Shown here one piece after another: positions 52,166 to 60,613 of a DNA stretch of 64,000 nucleotides. This DNA comes from Clostridia bacterium (lineage in GTDB: Bacteria > Bacillota > Clostridia > Oscillospirales > Acutalibacteraceae), in the NCBI GenBank assembly GCA_017624675.1, contig JAGAMO010000009.1:186001-250000 (forward strand), read 5' to 3'. Numbering within the stretch: position 1 is the stretch's first letter; each line of letters opens with the position of its first letter. The notes below the pieces were generated by a model, which searched no databases, was not told where the DNA came from, and saw nothing but the letters and a program-made list of their open reading frames with translations. Position numbers and translations under genes: made by a program.

Positions 52166-53659
52166 TTAGTTTTCTATCCTCAAATTTGCATAAACAGAAG
52201 CCAACATCTCGTCCTTATTGCGAAGCTCGTTAAATCTTACTTCGGCAGTTTCAAGCGCTTTAATCTGTTCGGGAATTTCAGTGTTTGTAACCTCAGACAA
52301 GATTTTAGCGTTTTCAAACTCGTTGTCAACAGCCTTGTCGCTTACAGCCTCAAGAACACTTCTTACAAACTTGTAAGGAGATGCGGTTGATGCTACAACC
52401 ACTGTTCTGTCATCACCTGTTTCCTTTAGATACTGATTATAAACATCCAAAGCAACAGCGGTGTGGGTATCAACAAGATAACCGTATTCACCAAAATATT
52501 TTGCTACTGTTTCAACAGTAGCCTTGTCATCACAGCAACCTGCCCAGAATAATTCGCCAAGCTTTTCTTTAACTTCGCCGTCTACAGTAAAGGTGCCGTT
52601 TTCAGCCAAGTTTGCCTGAAGTCGTGCTACAAATTTATCGTCATTATTTGAAAGTTCAAACAACATTCTTTCAAGGTTGCTTGAAATCAAGATATCCATT
52701 GAAGGAGTGATGGTGGTATAGAAATCACGGTTGCGGTCATATTTGCCTGTTCTTATAAAGTCGGTAAGAACATTGTTAGCATTAGAAGCGCAAATGAGTT
52801 TGTTTACGGGCACACCCATCTTCTTTGCATAGTAAGCCGCTAAAATGTTTCCGAAGTTACCTGTAGGAACAACAACATTAAATCCGTTTTCCTTAATCTT
52901 TTCGTCTTCTGCGAGTAAATCGCAGTAAGCAGAAATATAATATACAATCTGAGGAACAAGTCTGCCCCAGTTGATTGAGTTTGCCGATGAGAAAAGCATA
53001 CCGTTTTCAAGCAATTTTTCTTTAACTGCGTTGTCGGTAAATATCTTTTTAACGCCTGACTGCGCATCGTCGAAATTGCCCTTAATTGCGCAAACATGAA
53101 CATTGTCGCCCTTTTGGGTATCCATCTGCAATTTTTGCATTGGGCTTACACCGTCACTTGGATAGAACACCAAAATTTCGGTGTTTTCAACATCCTTAAA
53201 GCCTTCAAGTGCAGCTTTACCTGTATCGCCCGATGTAGCAACAAGAATAACTGCCTTTTTGCCGCCGTTTACCTTTTTAGCAGCGGTTGTAAGCAAATAA
53301 GGCAAAATCTGCAAAGCTAAATCTTTAAATGCGCAGGTAGGACCGTGCCACAATTCAAGTATTTTCTGATTTTCGCCAACGGCTGACATGGGAGCCGGAA
53401 GCTCGTTATCAAAGGTGCCAGTATATGCGCCGTTTACGCAATAATCAACCTCTTCCTCTGTAAAGTCGTTAAGGAAATTGCTTAAAACATACTTTGCTCT
53501 GCCTTTATAATCTAATTTTTTGAGTGCATTAAAATCGTCTTCTGTAAAAAGAGGGAAAGTATCGGGAACAAAAAGTCCTCCCTCTGCCGAAATGCCCTGA
53601 GCAATGGCTTTTGCGGCAGAAACCTTTATAGATTTATCTCTTGTGCTTATGTAATTCAT
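52166..53659 (-). CDS. thrC: Threonine synthase
   Basis: A 497-residue PLP enzyme of the long threonine synthase class. The N-terminus MNYISTRD and ISAEGGLFVPD, the PLP lysine in HGPTCAFKDLALQ, then ILVATSGDTGKAALEGF and VPTGNFGNILAAYYAKKMG are diagnostic. It makes threonine from O-phosphohomoserine. Unusually it ends an operon whose first two genes break threonine down to glycine. AGGAGA precedes the start. No T-box or other leader is visible in the 34-base gap after lysR. Confidence 0.96.
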   Translation of the reverse strand: MNYISTRDKSIKVSAAKAIAQGISAEGGLFVPDTFPLFTEDDFNALKKLDYKGRAKYVLSNFLNDFTEEEVDYCVNGAYTGTFDNELPAPMSAVGENQKILELWHGPTCAFKDLALQILPYLLTTAAKKVNGGKKAVILVATSGDTGKAALEGFKDVENTEILVFYPSDGVSPMQKLQMDTQKGDNVHVCAIKGNFDDAQSGVKKIFTDNAVKEKLLENGMLFSSANSINWGRLVPQIVYYISAYCDLLAEDEKIKENGFNVVVPTGNFGNILAAYYAKKMGVPVNKLICASNANNVLTDFIRTGKYDRNRDFYTTITPSMDILISSNLERMLFELSNNDDKFVARLQANLAENGTFTVDGEVKEKLGELFWAGCCDDKATVETVAKYFGEYGYLVDTHTAVALDVYNQYLKETGDDRTVVVASTASPYKFVRSVLEAVSDKAVDNEFENAKILSEVTNTEIPEQIKALETAEVRFNELRNKDEMLASVYANLRIEN

Positions 53660-53693
53660 AGTTTGTCTCCTATTGTTTTTTCTTTATATTACC

Positions 53694-54608
53694 TCAATTT
53701 TTACCGTTTGTATAGTCTTTTACGGAAAAATTTAACATTTCTATAAATGTTTTTGTGAGTTTTGATGTGTTTATGTCGCTTCTTAGAATATAGCCGATTG
53801 TGTAATGGTCTTCACTTTCAAAGGGTATGCTTACTATTCTGCCCTCGTTAAGCAAGGAGGGCATAATACCCGTGCCAACAGTATAACAGTCGGTAGAAAG
53901 CAACACATTCATAAGACTTGCTCTGTCACTTATTTCTATATGCTTGTCACTATGGATTTCAACAATTTCCTCGGCGAAAAAGGAGACGCTGTGTTCCCCT
54001 TGCTCGTACGAAACGAAGGGATAATTTCCAAGCGTTTCCAAGGAAATTTCGCTCTTGTCAGCAAGCGGATGGTTTTTTCTCACAAAGATATGAGGTGAAG
54101 CTTCCAAAAAGGGTGTGAAAAGCAAATTCTTTTTCTTTAAATAACGCTGCATAATACCGATATCGCTTGATTTTATAGCAATAATTCCGATATCGCAATA
54201 GGCTGTTTCGGTTTCCCTTATAACATCATAGGTTTTCATTTCACGCAAAGAATAATCAAAAAACTCGTCTTTGGTCTGATTAACCAGATTTCCAAAAATA
54301 TCTGCCACAAAGTCATAATGCTGTGTTGAAACATATAAGCGTTTGCGGTTTTTATCACGGGAATATCGGTTGACTATAAAATCATTTTGTTCTGCAAGTT
54401 GCTTAGCATATCTTACGAACTCGGCGCCATCTTCTGTTAAAGAAATTCCATTGCCTGCTCTTTCAAAAATTTTAATGTTTAATTCCTGCTCCAAAGATTT
54501 GACGCTGACAGATAGACTTGACTGAGCCACGAAAAGCTGTTTTGCAGCTTCGTTGAGCGAACCGCATTCTGCAATTTTTAAAACATATTTACATTGCTGT
54601 ATAGTCAT
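53694..54608 (-). CDS. LysR-family transcriptional regulator
   Basis: A 304-residue LysR-type regulator. The N-terminal winged helix reads MTIQQCKYVLKIAECGSLNEAAKQLFVAQSSLSVSVKSLEQELNIKIFERAGNGISLTEDG. The effector-binding domain (about 90-295) is a periplasmic-binding-protein fold. It lies inside the tdh-kbl-TRIC-lysR-thrC group on the same strand, where most LysR genes are divergent from their targets. It may regulate this operon in response to threonine, glycine or a related compound; that is inference. Confidence 0.92.
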   Translation of the reverse strand: MTIQQCKYVLKIAECGSLNEAAKQLFVAQSSLSVSVKSLEQELNIKIFERAGNGISLTEDGAEFVRYAKQLAEQNDFIVNRYSRDKNRKRLYVSTQHYDFVADIFGNLVNQTKDEFFDYSLREMKTYDVIRETETAYCDIGIIAIKSSDIGIMQRYLKKKNLLFTPFLEASPHIFVRKNHPLADKSEISLETLGNYPFVSYEQGEHSVSFFAEEIVEIHSDKHIEISDRASLMNVLLSTDCYTVGTGIMPSLLNEGRIVSIPFESEDHYTIGYILRSDINTSKLTKTFIEMLNFSVKDYTNGKN

Positions 54609-54626
54609 TTTCTATCCTCCGTCCTT

Positions 54627-55274
54627 TTATTCTTCAACAATAACCTTTGGCAGCTTCCAATGAAATTTCGTTGCCAGAATTCTTATTAATATTATTATAC
54701 CAACCGAAATGAAAACTGCAACAGTTTTGTTAAGATAAATTCTTGTATAGAAATATAAACAACCGCCTATTGCAGATGCTAATGCGTATATATGTTTTCT
54801 TAAAACATAGGGTGTTTTGTCAACCAAAACATCACGAATAATACCACCACCGATACCGGTTAAGACACCCGCCGATATTGCAAAGACGGGATAGTTTGAA
54901 AATTCATAAGTAATTGCACTTTCAACACCCGTGACGGTGAATGCCGCCAAACCTATCGCATCGAAGAAATTGTTAACAACCTCAAGTCTTCTTCTGAAAT
55001 CTGTGAATGATTTTCTTCTTAAATAGGAAAAAACAAATGCCAAAACACAGGTTACGGCTGCAATAGCCAAAAAGAATGTGTTAGAGAAAATGGCGGGTGG
55101 GAATCTGCCCATTAAAATATCTCTCGATATTCCTCCGCCAACAGCCGTGACACAACCGACGAAAATTACGCCGAACAAATCAAGGCTTCCTTTAACGGCA
55201 ACCAAAGAGCCCGATACCGCAAAAGCAACCGTACCTACTATTTCCATAATGAAAATTATAATTGTATCATTCAT
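54627..55274 (-). CDS. TRIC/UPF0126 family membrane protein
   Basis: A 215-residue protein with seven predicted membrane segments and an internal repeat: GGGISRDILMGRFP (46-59) and GGGIIRDVLVDKTP (about 135-150), the signature of the trimeric intracellular cation channel/UPF0126 family. Bacterial members are poorly defined; cation conduction and amino acid transport have both been proposed. Lying three bases after kbl, whose product is glycine, it may move glycine or a counter-ion. This is contextual inference. Confidence 0.88.
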   Translation of the reverse strand: MNDTIIIFIMEIVGTVAFAVSGSLVAVKGSLDLFGVIFVGCVTAVGGGISRDILMGRFPPAIFSNTFFLAIAAVTCVLAFVFSYLRRKSFTDFRRRLEVVNNFFDAIGLAAFTVTGVESAITYEFSNYPVFAISAGVLTGIGGGIIRDVLVDKTPYVLRKHIYALASAIGGCLYFYTRIYLNKTVAVFISVGIIILIRILATKFHWKLPKVIVEE

Positions 55275-55277
55275 ACA

Positions 55278-56459
55278 TTATAATCCCATTTCTTCCTTAA
55301 CCTGCTTGAAGCATTCTACAATGTAATTAATATCTTCTTCGCTTAAAGCGGCAGACATCTGTGTTCTGATTCTTGCCTTACCTCTCGGAACAACGGGATA
55401 GGAGAAAGCAACCACATAAACGCCCTTTTCCATCATTCTTTTTGCCATTTCAACAGCCTTGTGCTCGTCATAAAGCATAACGGGGATAATGGGAGTTCCT
55501 GCATCGATTACATCTAAACCGATTTCCTTTATCTTGGTTGCAAACAACTTTGTGTTGTTGAACAATTTTTCTCTGATAGAAGTGTCGCTCTCCAACATTT
55601 CCAAAACTTTAATTGAACCTGCAACAACTGCGGGAGCCATGGTATTAGAGAAAAGATAGGGACGTGAACGCTGACGCAAAAGGTCGATGATTTCCTGTCT
55701 GCCCGAAGTGAAACCGCCCGAAGCGCCGCCTAAAGCCTTACCGAAGGTACCTGTGATAATATCAACTCTGCCGCTTACACCGCAGTACTCAGGAGTACCT
55801 CTGCCGGTGTCACCCATAAAACCTGCAGCGTGACTGTCGTCAACCATAACAAGTGCGTCATACTCATCAGCCAAATCGCAAATTGCTTTAAGGTTTGCAA
55901 CAATACCGTCCATTGAGAAAACACCGTCGGTAGCAATAAGCTTAATTCTGCAATTCTTTGCTTCCTCAAGCTTGGCTCGTAAATCTTCCATATTATTGTT
56001 CTTATAACGGAAACGCTTTGCCTTGCAAAGTCTTACGCCGTCAATAATACTTGCGTGGTTTAATTCGTCACTGATAATAGCGTCTTCGTCTGTAAGTAAA
56101 GTCTCAAACAAACCGCCGTTTGCATCGAAGCAAGAAGAATAAAGAATAGTATCCTCTGTACCTAAAAATGCGCTTAATTTCTTCTCTAAGTTTTTATGTA
56201 GCTCCTGTGTGCCGCAAATAAATCTAACCGAAGAAAGACCGTAACCGTAGTTATCATAGCTTTCTTTGGCGGCTTTTATAACCTCGGGGTTATTGCCAAG
56301 ACCTAAATAGTTGTTGGCGCACATATTTATAACTTCCTTACCGTCAGAAAGCTTAACCCTTGCGCCCTGAGGAGTGGTTATGATTTTTTCGTTTTTGGTA
56401 AGACCCTCTTTTTCGATAGTCTCACAAGTTTCTCTGAAATACTTTAATGCTGTTTTCAT
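55278..56459 (-). CDS. kbl: Glycine C-acetyltransferase (2-amino-3-ketobutyrate CoA ligase)
   Basis: A 393-residue enzyme of the alpha-oxoamine synthase family. [56 protein letters not shown] and the PLP lysine in [15 protein letters not shown] are clear. It splits 2-amino-3-ketobutyrate with CoA into glycine and acetyl-CoA. Directly after tdh, the classical pair for threonine-to-glycine conversion. Confidence 0.95.
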   Translation of the reverse strand: MKTALKYFRETCETIEKEGLTKNEKIITTPQGARVKLSDGKEVINMCANNYLGLGNNPEVIKAAKESYDNYGYGLSSVRFICGTQELHKNLEKKLSAFLGTEDTILYSSCFDANGGLFETLLTDEDAIISDELNHASIIDGVRLCKAKRFRYKNNNMEDLRAKLEEAKNCRIKLIATDGVFSMDGIVANLKAICDLADEYDALVMVDDSHAAGFMGDTGRGTPEYCGVSGRVDIITGTFGKALGGASGGFTSGRQEIIDLLRQRSRPYLFSNTMAPAVVAGSIKVLEMLESDTSIREKLFNNTKLFATKIKEIGLDVIDAGTPIIPVMLYDEHKAVEMAKRMMEKGVYVVAFSYPVVPRGKARIRTQMSAALSEEDINYIVECFKQVKEEMGL

Positions 56460-56468
56460 TTTTTCACC

Positions 56469-57512
56469 CTATTTCAAATTAGTCCAGTCAAGAATAACCT
56501 TACCTGCTTTACCGCTGTTCATAGCCTCGAAGCCTTGCTCGTAATCTCTTACATCCAGTCTGTGAGTAATAATATCGGAAATATCAAGACCGCCTTGAAG
56601 CATTGCAGACATTTTATACCAGGTTTCGCTCATTTCTCTGCCGTAAATACCCTTTATAATAAGACCGTTGAATATAATTTTATTCCAGTCAATTTTAGCG
56701 TCGTTTTTAAGAATACCGAGAAGAGCGATTTTACCGCCGTTTACCATATTATCAATCATAGTGTTAAAGGCAATTTCACTGCCCGACATTTCAAGACCAA
56801 CATCAAAGCCTTCCTTAATCAACAATTCTTCCTTGACTCTGGAAAGGTCTTCTTTTGCTGTATTTACAGTATACTCAATACCCAATTTCTTTGCCAGTTC
56901 AAGTCTTGTATCGTTTATATCGGTAATAACAACACGTCTGGCACCTGCATATTTACAAACAACAGCCGCCATAATGCCGATAGGACCTGCACCTGTGATA
57001 AGCACATCCTCACCAACAAGGTTGAAGGAAAGTGCGGTATGTACTGCGTTGCCGAATGGGTCGAAAATAGAATACATTTCTTCAGAAATGCCCTCTTCGC
57101 ATTTGCGGACATTTTCCTGAGGAATTACAAGATATTCTGCAAAAGCACCGTCACGGTTTACACCAACGCCGACAGTCTCTTTGCAAAGATGACCTTTACC
57201 TGCAAGACAGTTTCTGCACTTACCGCAAACGATATGTCCCTCACCGGAAACCAAATCACCTATTTTCCAGTTGCGAACATTCTCGCCAACCTCAACAATT
57301 TCGCCTACATATTCGTGACCGATAACTCTTGGGGTCTTGATGGTGTTTTGTGACCACTCATCCCAGTTGTAAATGTGCAAGTCAGTACCGCAGATAGCAG
57401 TTTTGTGTATCTTGATTTTTACATCGTTGTTTCCGACTGACGGCTCGGGAACATCCTCAAACCATAAGCCTTTTTCGGGGAATTTTTTTACAAGTGCTTT
57501 CATCTGAACCAC
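56469..57512 (-). CDS. tdh: L-threonine 3-dehydrogenase
   Basis: A 347-residue zinc-dependent medium-chain dehydrogenase. The catalytic zinc site includes C41 in [17 protein letters not shown], then [12 protein letters not shown]. The structural zinc loop is [15 protein letters not shown], and the NAD-binding region is [40 protein letters not shown] is characteristic of Tdh. It oxidises threonine to 2-amino-3-ketobutyrate, passed to Kbl, whose gene starts nine bases later. First gene of the operon, preceded by an AAGGAG site. Confidence 0.96.
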   Translation of the reverse strand: MVQMKALVKKFPEKGLWFEDVPEPSVGNNDVKIKIHKTAICGTDLHIYNWDEWSQNTIKTPRVIGHEYVGEIVEVGENVRNWKIGDLVSGEGHIVCGKCRNCLAGKGHLCKETVGVGVNRDGAFAEYLVIPQENVRKCEEGISEEMYSIFDPFGNAVHTALSFNLVGEDVLITGAGPIGIMAAVVCKYAGARRVVITDINDTRLELAKKLGIEYTVNTAKEDLSRVKEELLIKEGFDVGLEMSGSEIAFNTMIDNMVNGGKIALLGILKNDAKIDWNKIIFNGLIIKGIYGREMSETWYKMSAMLQGGLDISDIITHRLDVRDYEQGFEAMNSGKAGKVILDWTNLK

Positions 57513-57533
57513 TCCTTATTATTAGTCATGTTT

Positions 57534-57563
57534 ATTATACAAAAAAACAACCGCCAAGGGTAA
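57534..57563 (-). promoter_or_regulatory. Probable promoter of the tdh operon
   Basis: On the minus strand a perfect TATAAT (57534-57539) lies 18 bases after a weak -35, TTACCC (57558-57563). The weak -35 fits an activated promoter, for example by the LysR regulator of the operon. The rest of the roughly 220-base divergent region is AT-rich without clear structure. Confidence 0.5.
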
Positions 57564-57647
57564 TATCAAAAAACTATAACTGCCGTTCAAAAACAAACAA
57601 AAAACACCTTTATATTATATAACCTCTCAGGCTTTTAAGAAAATATC

Positions 57648-57676
57648 TTGTGAAAAAAGGCGTTTTGTGATATAAT
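57648..57676 (+). promoter_or_regulatory. Promoter of ychF
   Basis: TTGTGA (57648-57653), 17 bases and TATAAT (57671-57676), about 50 bases before the ychF start with AAGGAG in front of it. Confidence 0.7.
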
Positions 57677-57732
57677 GTAAAGGATATTTTAAAGTTTATA
57701 AATTCCCGTAACAATAAGGAGATTAAAAAAGT

Positions 57733-58833
57733 ATGAAACTCGGTATGGTGGGACTTCCCAATGTGGGAAAATCAACCCTTTTTAACGCTATTACAAATGC
57801 GGGCGCACAGTCGGCAAACTATCCTTTCTGCACCATTGAGCCTAATGTGGGTATGGTAAGCGTTCCCGACGCAAGACTTGAAAAACTGGCAGAAATTTAC
57901 AGCCCCGACAAGTTTACCCCCGCAGTTATTGAATTTGTTGATATTGCAGGTCTTGTAAAGGGCGCTTCCAAGGGCGAGGGTCTTGGTAACAAATTCTTGG
58001 CAAATATCCGTGAGGTTGACGCAATAGTTCACGTTGTTCGTTGTTTTGAAAGTGACGATATTATTCACGTTGAGGGCAGTGTTGACCCCATTCGTGACAT
58101 TGAAACCATAAATTTAGAGCTTATTTTCTCTGATATGGAAATGGTAACCCGCCGTCTTGACAAGACAAAGAAAGCCTTAAAGGGCGACAAAACCTTGGCG
58201 GGTGAGGTAGCCTTTTTAGAGCGTCTTATGGCTCATTTGGAAAACGGTCTTCCCGCCCGTTCCATTGAAATTAACGAGGATTTCGAGCAAGATGTAATAA
58301 ACACCACCGCTTTGCTTTCTGCAAAGCCTGTTATCTATGCTTGTAATATGAGCGAGGACGATTTTTCGGGCGGTATAGAAGATAACGAAAATTATCTTAA
58401 GGTTAAAGCTTTAGCCGAGACCGAAAAGGCAGAAATATTGCCCATTTGCGCCGCTTTAGAGGCTGAAATATCAGGTCTTTCAGACGATGAAAAGGTAATG
58501 TTTTTAGAGGAACTCGGTCTTGAGCGTTCAGGTCTTGACCGTATGATTCAAAAGTGTTATTCCCTTTTAGGCTTAATCTCTTACCTCACCGCAGGTAAGC
58601 CCGAGGTTAGGGCTTGGACCATTACCGAGGGCACAAAGGCACCCCAAGCCGCAGGTAAAATTCACACCGATTTTGAGCGTGGATTTATTCGTGCAGAGGT
58701 GGTAGCTTTTGAAGACCTTATGGCTTGTGGCGGCAGTATGGTGACCGCCAAGGAAAAAGGTCTTGTTCGCAGCGAGGGCAAGGAATATGTTATGAAGGAC
58801 GGAGACATTGTTCTCTTTAGATTTAATGTTTAA
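57733..58833 (+). CDS. ychF: Redox-sensitive ATPase/GTPase YchF
   Basis: A 366-residue Obg-like P-loop NTPase. It shows [46 protein letters not shown], then [36 protein letters not shown], a coiled-coil region at about 130-200, and a C-terminal TGS domain with [30 protein letters not shown]. YchF binds ribosomes and prefers ATP. Of standard length and conserved through bacteria. It leads a plus-strand group with a lipid kinase and an SDR. Confidence 0.97.
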   Translation: MKLGMVGLPNVGKSTLFNAITNAGAQSANYPFCTIEPNVGMVSVPDARLEKLAEIYSPDKFTPAVIEFVDIAGLVKGASKGEGLGNKFLANIREVDAIVHVVRCFESDDIIHVEGSVDPIRDIETINLELIFSDMEMVTRRLDKTKKALKGDKTLAGEVAFLERLMAHLENGLPARSIEINEDFEQDVINTTALLSAKPVIYACNMSEDDFSGGIEDNENYLKVKALAETEKAEILPICAALEAEISGLSDDEKVMFLEELGLERSGLDRMIQKCYSLLGLISYLTAGKPEVRAWTITEGTKAPQAAGKIHTDFERGFIRAEVVAFEDLMACGGSMVTAKEKGLVRSEGKEYVMKDGDIVLFRFNV

Positions 58834-58845
58834 GGCAGGGATAAT

Positions 58846-59703
58846 ATGAAGTATTATTTTCTTTTTAACCCCCTTGCAGGTAAGGGAAAGGCAGAAAGTC
58901 TTTTTGACGCACAAACAAGCAGTGATGACGAGGTTGTCTGCCTTGATATGACCGAGATTAAGGATTATTCCGCCTTTGTTTCCTCGGTAGAAAAGGACGA
59001 TATTATCATCGTTTGCGGCGGCGACGGCACATTAAACCGCTTTGTTAACAATATTGTCGGACTCGGCGTTAAAAACGAAATTTTATACTTCCCCGCAGGC
59101 AGCGGAAACGATTTTATGAAAGACCTGAACCGAGTGCAAGAGGACGGTTCTTTCCGAGTTAATGATTACATAAAAAATCTTCCAACGGTTACAATAAAAG
59201 GCAAGGATTACCGCTTTATAAACGGTGTTGGCTTTGGTGTTGACGGTTTTGTCTGCACCGAGGGTGACCGTATGAGAGGCAGGGGCAAAAAGGTTAATTA
59301 CACCACCCTTGCGGTTAAATGCCTTTTGAAATTCAAGCCTGTTAACGCCACTTTAACGGTGGACGGTATTACTAAAAACTACAAAAATGTTTGGATGACC
59401 ACCACAATGAAGGGCCGTTATTTCGGCGGCGGAATGATGCTGACTCCCGACCAAAAAAGATATGATAAGGACGGCAAAATTTCGGTTTTGGTGGTGCACG
59501 ATATTGGCAGATTTAAGCTTTTAACCCTTTTTCCCTCTATTTTTGAGGGAAAACATATTAAATACACCAAATACATTGAACTCGTTAAGTGCGACAGTAT
59601 CGAGGTAGAGTATGACACCCCTTGTTCGCTTCAGATTGACGGCGAGCCTATGGCAGATGTTAAGGGATATTCTGCAAAATCAAACGCAAAGGTGACAGTA
59701 TAA
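58846..59703 (+). CDS. Diacylglycerol kinase-type lipid kinase
   Basis: A 285-residue protein of the DagK/YegS catalytic-domain family. It begins MKYYFLFNPLAGKGKAE and has the nucleotide-binding DIIIVCGGDGTLNRFVN, FPAGSGNDFMKDL and FGVDGFVCTEGDR, then GRYFGGGMMLTPDQ and a C-terminal CSLQIDGEPM. It would phosphorylate diacylglycerol or a similar lipid at the membrane. It starts twelve bases after ychF and abuts the SDR gene (shared base in TAATG). Confidence 0.9.
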   Translation: MKYYFLFNPLAGKGKAESLFDAQTSSDDEVVCLDMTEIKDYSAFVSSVEKDDIIIVCGGDGTLNRFVNNIVGLGVKNEILYFPAGSGNDFMKDLNRVQEDGSFRVNDYIKNLPTVTIKGKDYRFINGVGFGVDGFVCTEGDRMRGRGKKVNYTTLAVKCLLKFKPVNATLTVDGITKNYKNVWMTTTMKGRYFGGGMMLTPDQKRYDKDGKISVLVVHDIGRFKLLTLFPSIFEGKHIKYTKYIELVKCDSIEVEYDTPCSLQIDGEPMADVKGYSAKSNAKVTV

Positions 59704-60461
59704 TGAAGGTTGCAATAATCACAGGAGCATCATCGGGTTTGGGTGCGGATTTTGCCCTTGAGACCGACAAAATGAGGACCGATATTGACGAGATTTGGCT
59801 TATTGCAAGGCGAAAAGACCGACTCGAAAAAATTGCAGAAAAATTAGGCAAGAAAACTAAAGTCTTAAGCCTTGATATAACCTCTGATGAGGCATTAAAA
59901 GAGCTTTCAAATGTCTTGGAAACTGAAAAGCCCGACATCAGACTTTTAATCAACAACGCAGGGTTTGGAAAGTTAGGATTTTTCGGTGATTTATCGGCTC
60001 AGGACTCTAAGGATATGATTCGCCTTAACTGTGAGGGACTGACCGTTATCACAAGGCTTTGTCTGCCCTATATGAGAGAGAAAGCAGAGATTATAAACAC
60101 CTGCTCTATTGCCTCTTTTGCCCCCAACGCCCGTATGGCGGTTTATTCCTCCACAAAGGCTTATGTTATGAGCTTTTCAAGGGCTTTGCGACTTGAATTG
60201 AAACTTAAAAAAATCAATGTTTTATCGGTCTGCCCAGGACCTATGGAGACCGAATTTTTACCTGTTGCAGGTATCGGCAAGGGGGACAGTTTTACCTTTG
60301 ACACATTGCCGAGAGTAAACCCCATTAAAATGGCAAGAGGCTCCCTTAAAGCATCGAAAAAAGGCAGAGGGGTTTACACCTGCCGTTTGTTTTACAAGTT
60401 CTATCGAATTTTAGCAAAAATCTTGCCCCACAGCCTTGTAATGTACCTTTGCAAGACATAA
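59703..60461 (+). CDS. Short-chain dehydrogenase/reductase
   Basis: A 252-residue classical SDR. NAD(P)-binding TGASSGLG is at 7-14, LLINNAGFG at about 81-89, the catalytic serine in NTCSIASFAP and the YSSTKAY active site at about 148-154, then CPGPMETEF. The C-terminus is basic and hydrophobic (RLFYKFYRILAKILPHSLVMYLCK) and may touch the membrane, as in lipid-acting SDRs. With the lipid kinase upstream, a lipid substrate is possible but not shown. Confidence 0.9.
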   Translation: MKVAIITGASSGLGADFALETDKMRTDIDEIWLIARRKDRLEKIAEKLGKKTKVLSLDITSDEALKELSNVLETEKPDIRLLINNAGFGKLGFFGDLSAQDSKDMIRLNCEGLTVITRLCLPYMREKAEIINTCSIASFAPNARMAVYSSTKAYVMSFSRALRLELKLKKINVLSVCPGPMETEFLPVAGIGKGDSFTFDTLPRVNPIKMARGSLKASKKGRGVYTCRLFYKFYRILAKILPHSLVMYLCKT

Positions 60462-60471
60462 AATATAACAC

Positions 60472-60500
60472 AAAAAGACACCTTTTTAAGGTGTCTTTTT
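60472..60500 (+). terminator. Terminator after the ychF group
   Basis: A 13-base stem (AAAAAGACACCTT / AAGGTGTCTTTTT) with a TTT loop, running into a T run. Located 11 bases after the SDR stop. Confidence 0.9.
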
Positions 60501-60549
60501 TTATTTGACTTGTATATATAAAATAATTTACTAAATTAATAAAAAATTA

Positions 60550-60578
60550 ATGACAAGCGACAGGGTTTGTGGTATAAT
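60550..60578 (+). promoter_or_regulatory. Promoter of polA
   Basis: ATGACA (60550-60555), 17 bases and TATAAT (60573-60578), about 35 bases before the polA start. Confidence 0.65.
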
Positions 60579-60613
60579 AAATTGGATTTTAGTATTTTTT
60601 CGGGAGTGATATT

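Noticed and set aside
53660..53693. T-box or riboswitch ahead of thrC
   Set aside because: The gap is 34 bases and holds only a ribosome binding site; there is no room for a leader RNA.
57513..57732. Small RNA or extra gene in the divergent tdh-ychF region
   Set aside because: Only AT-rich sequence and the two promoters are visible; no hairpin with a T run and no frame with a ribosome binding site.
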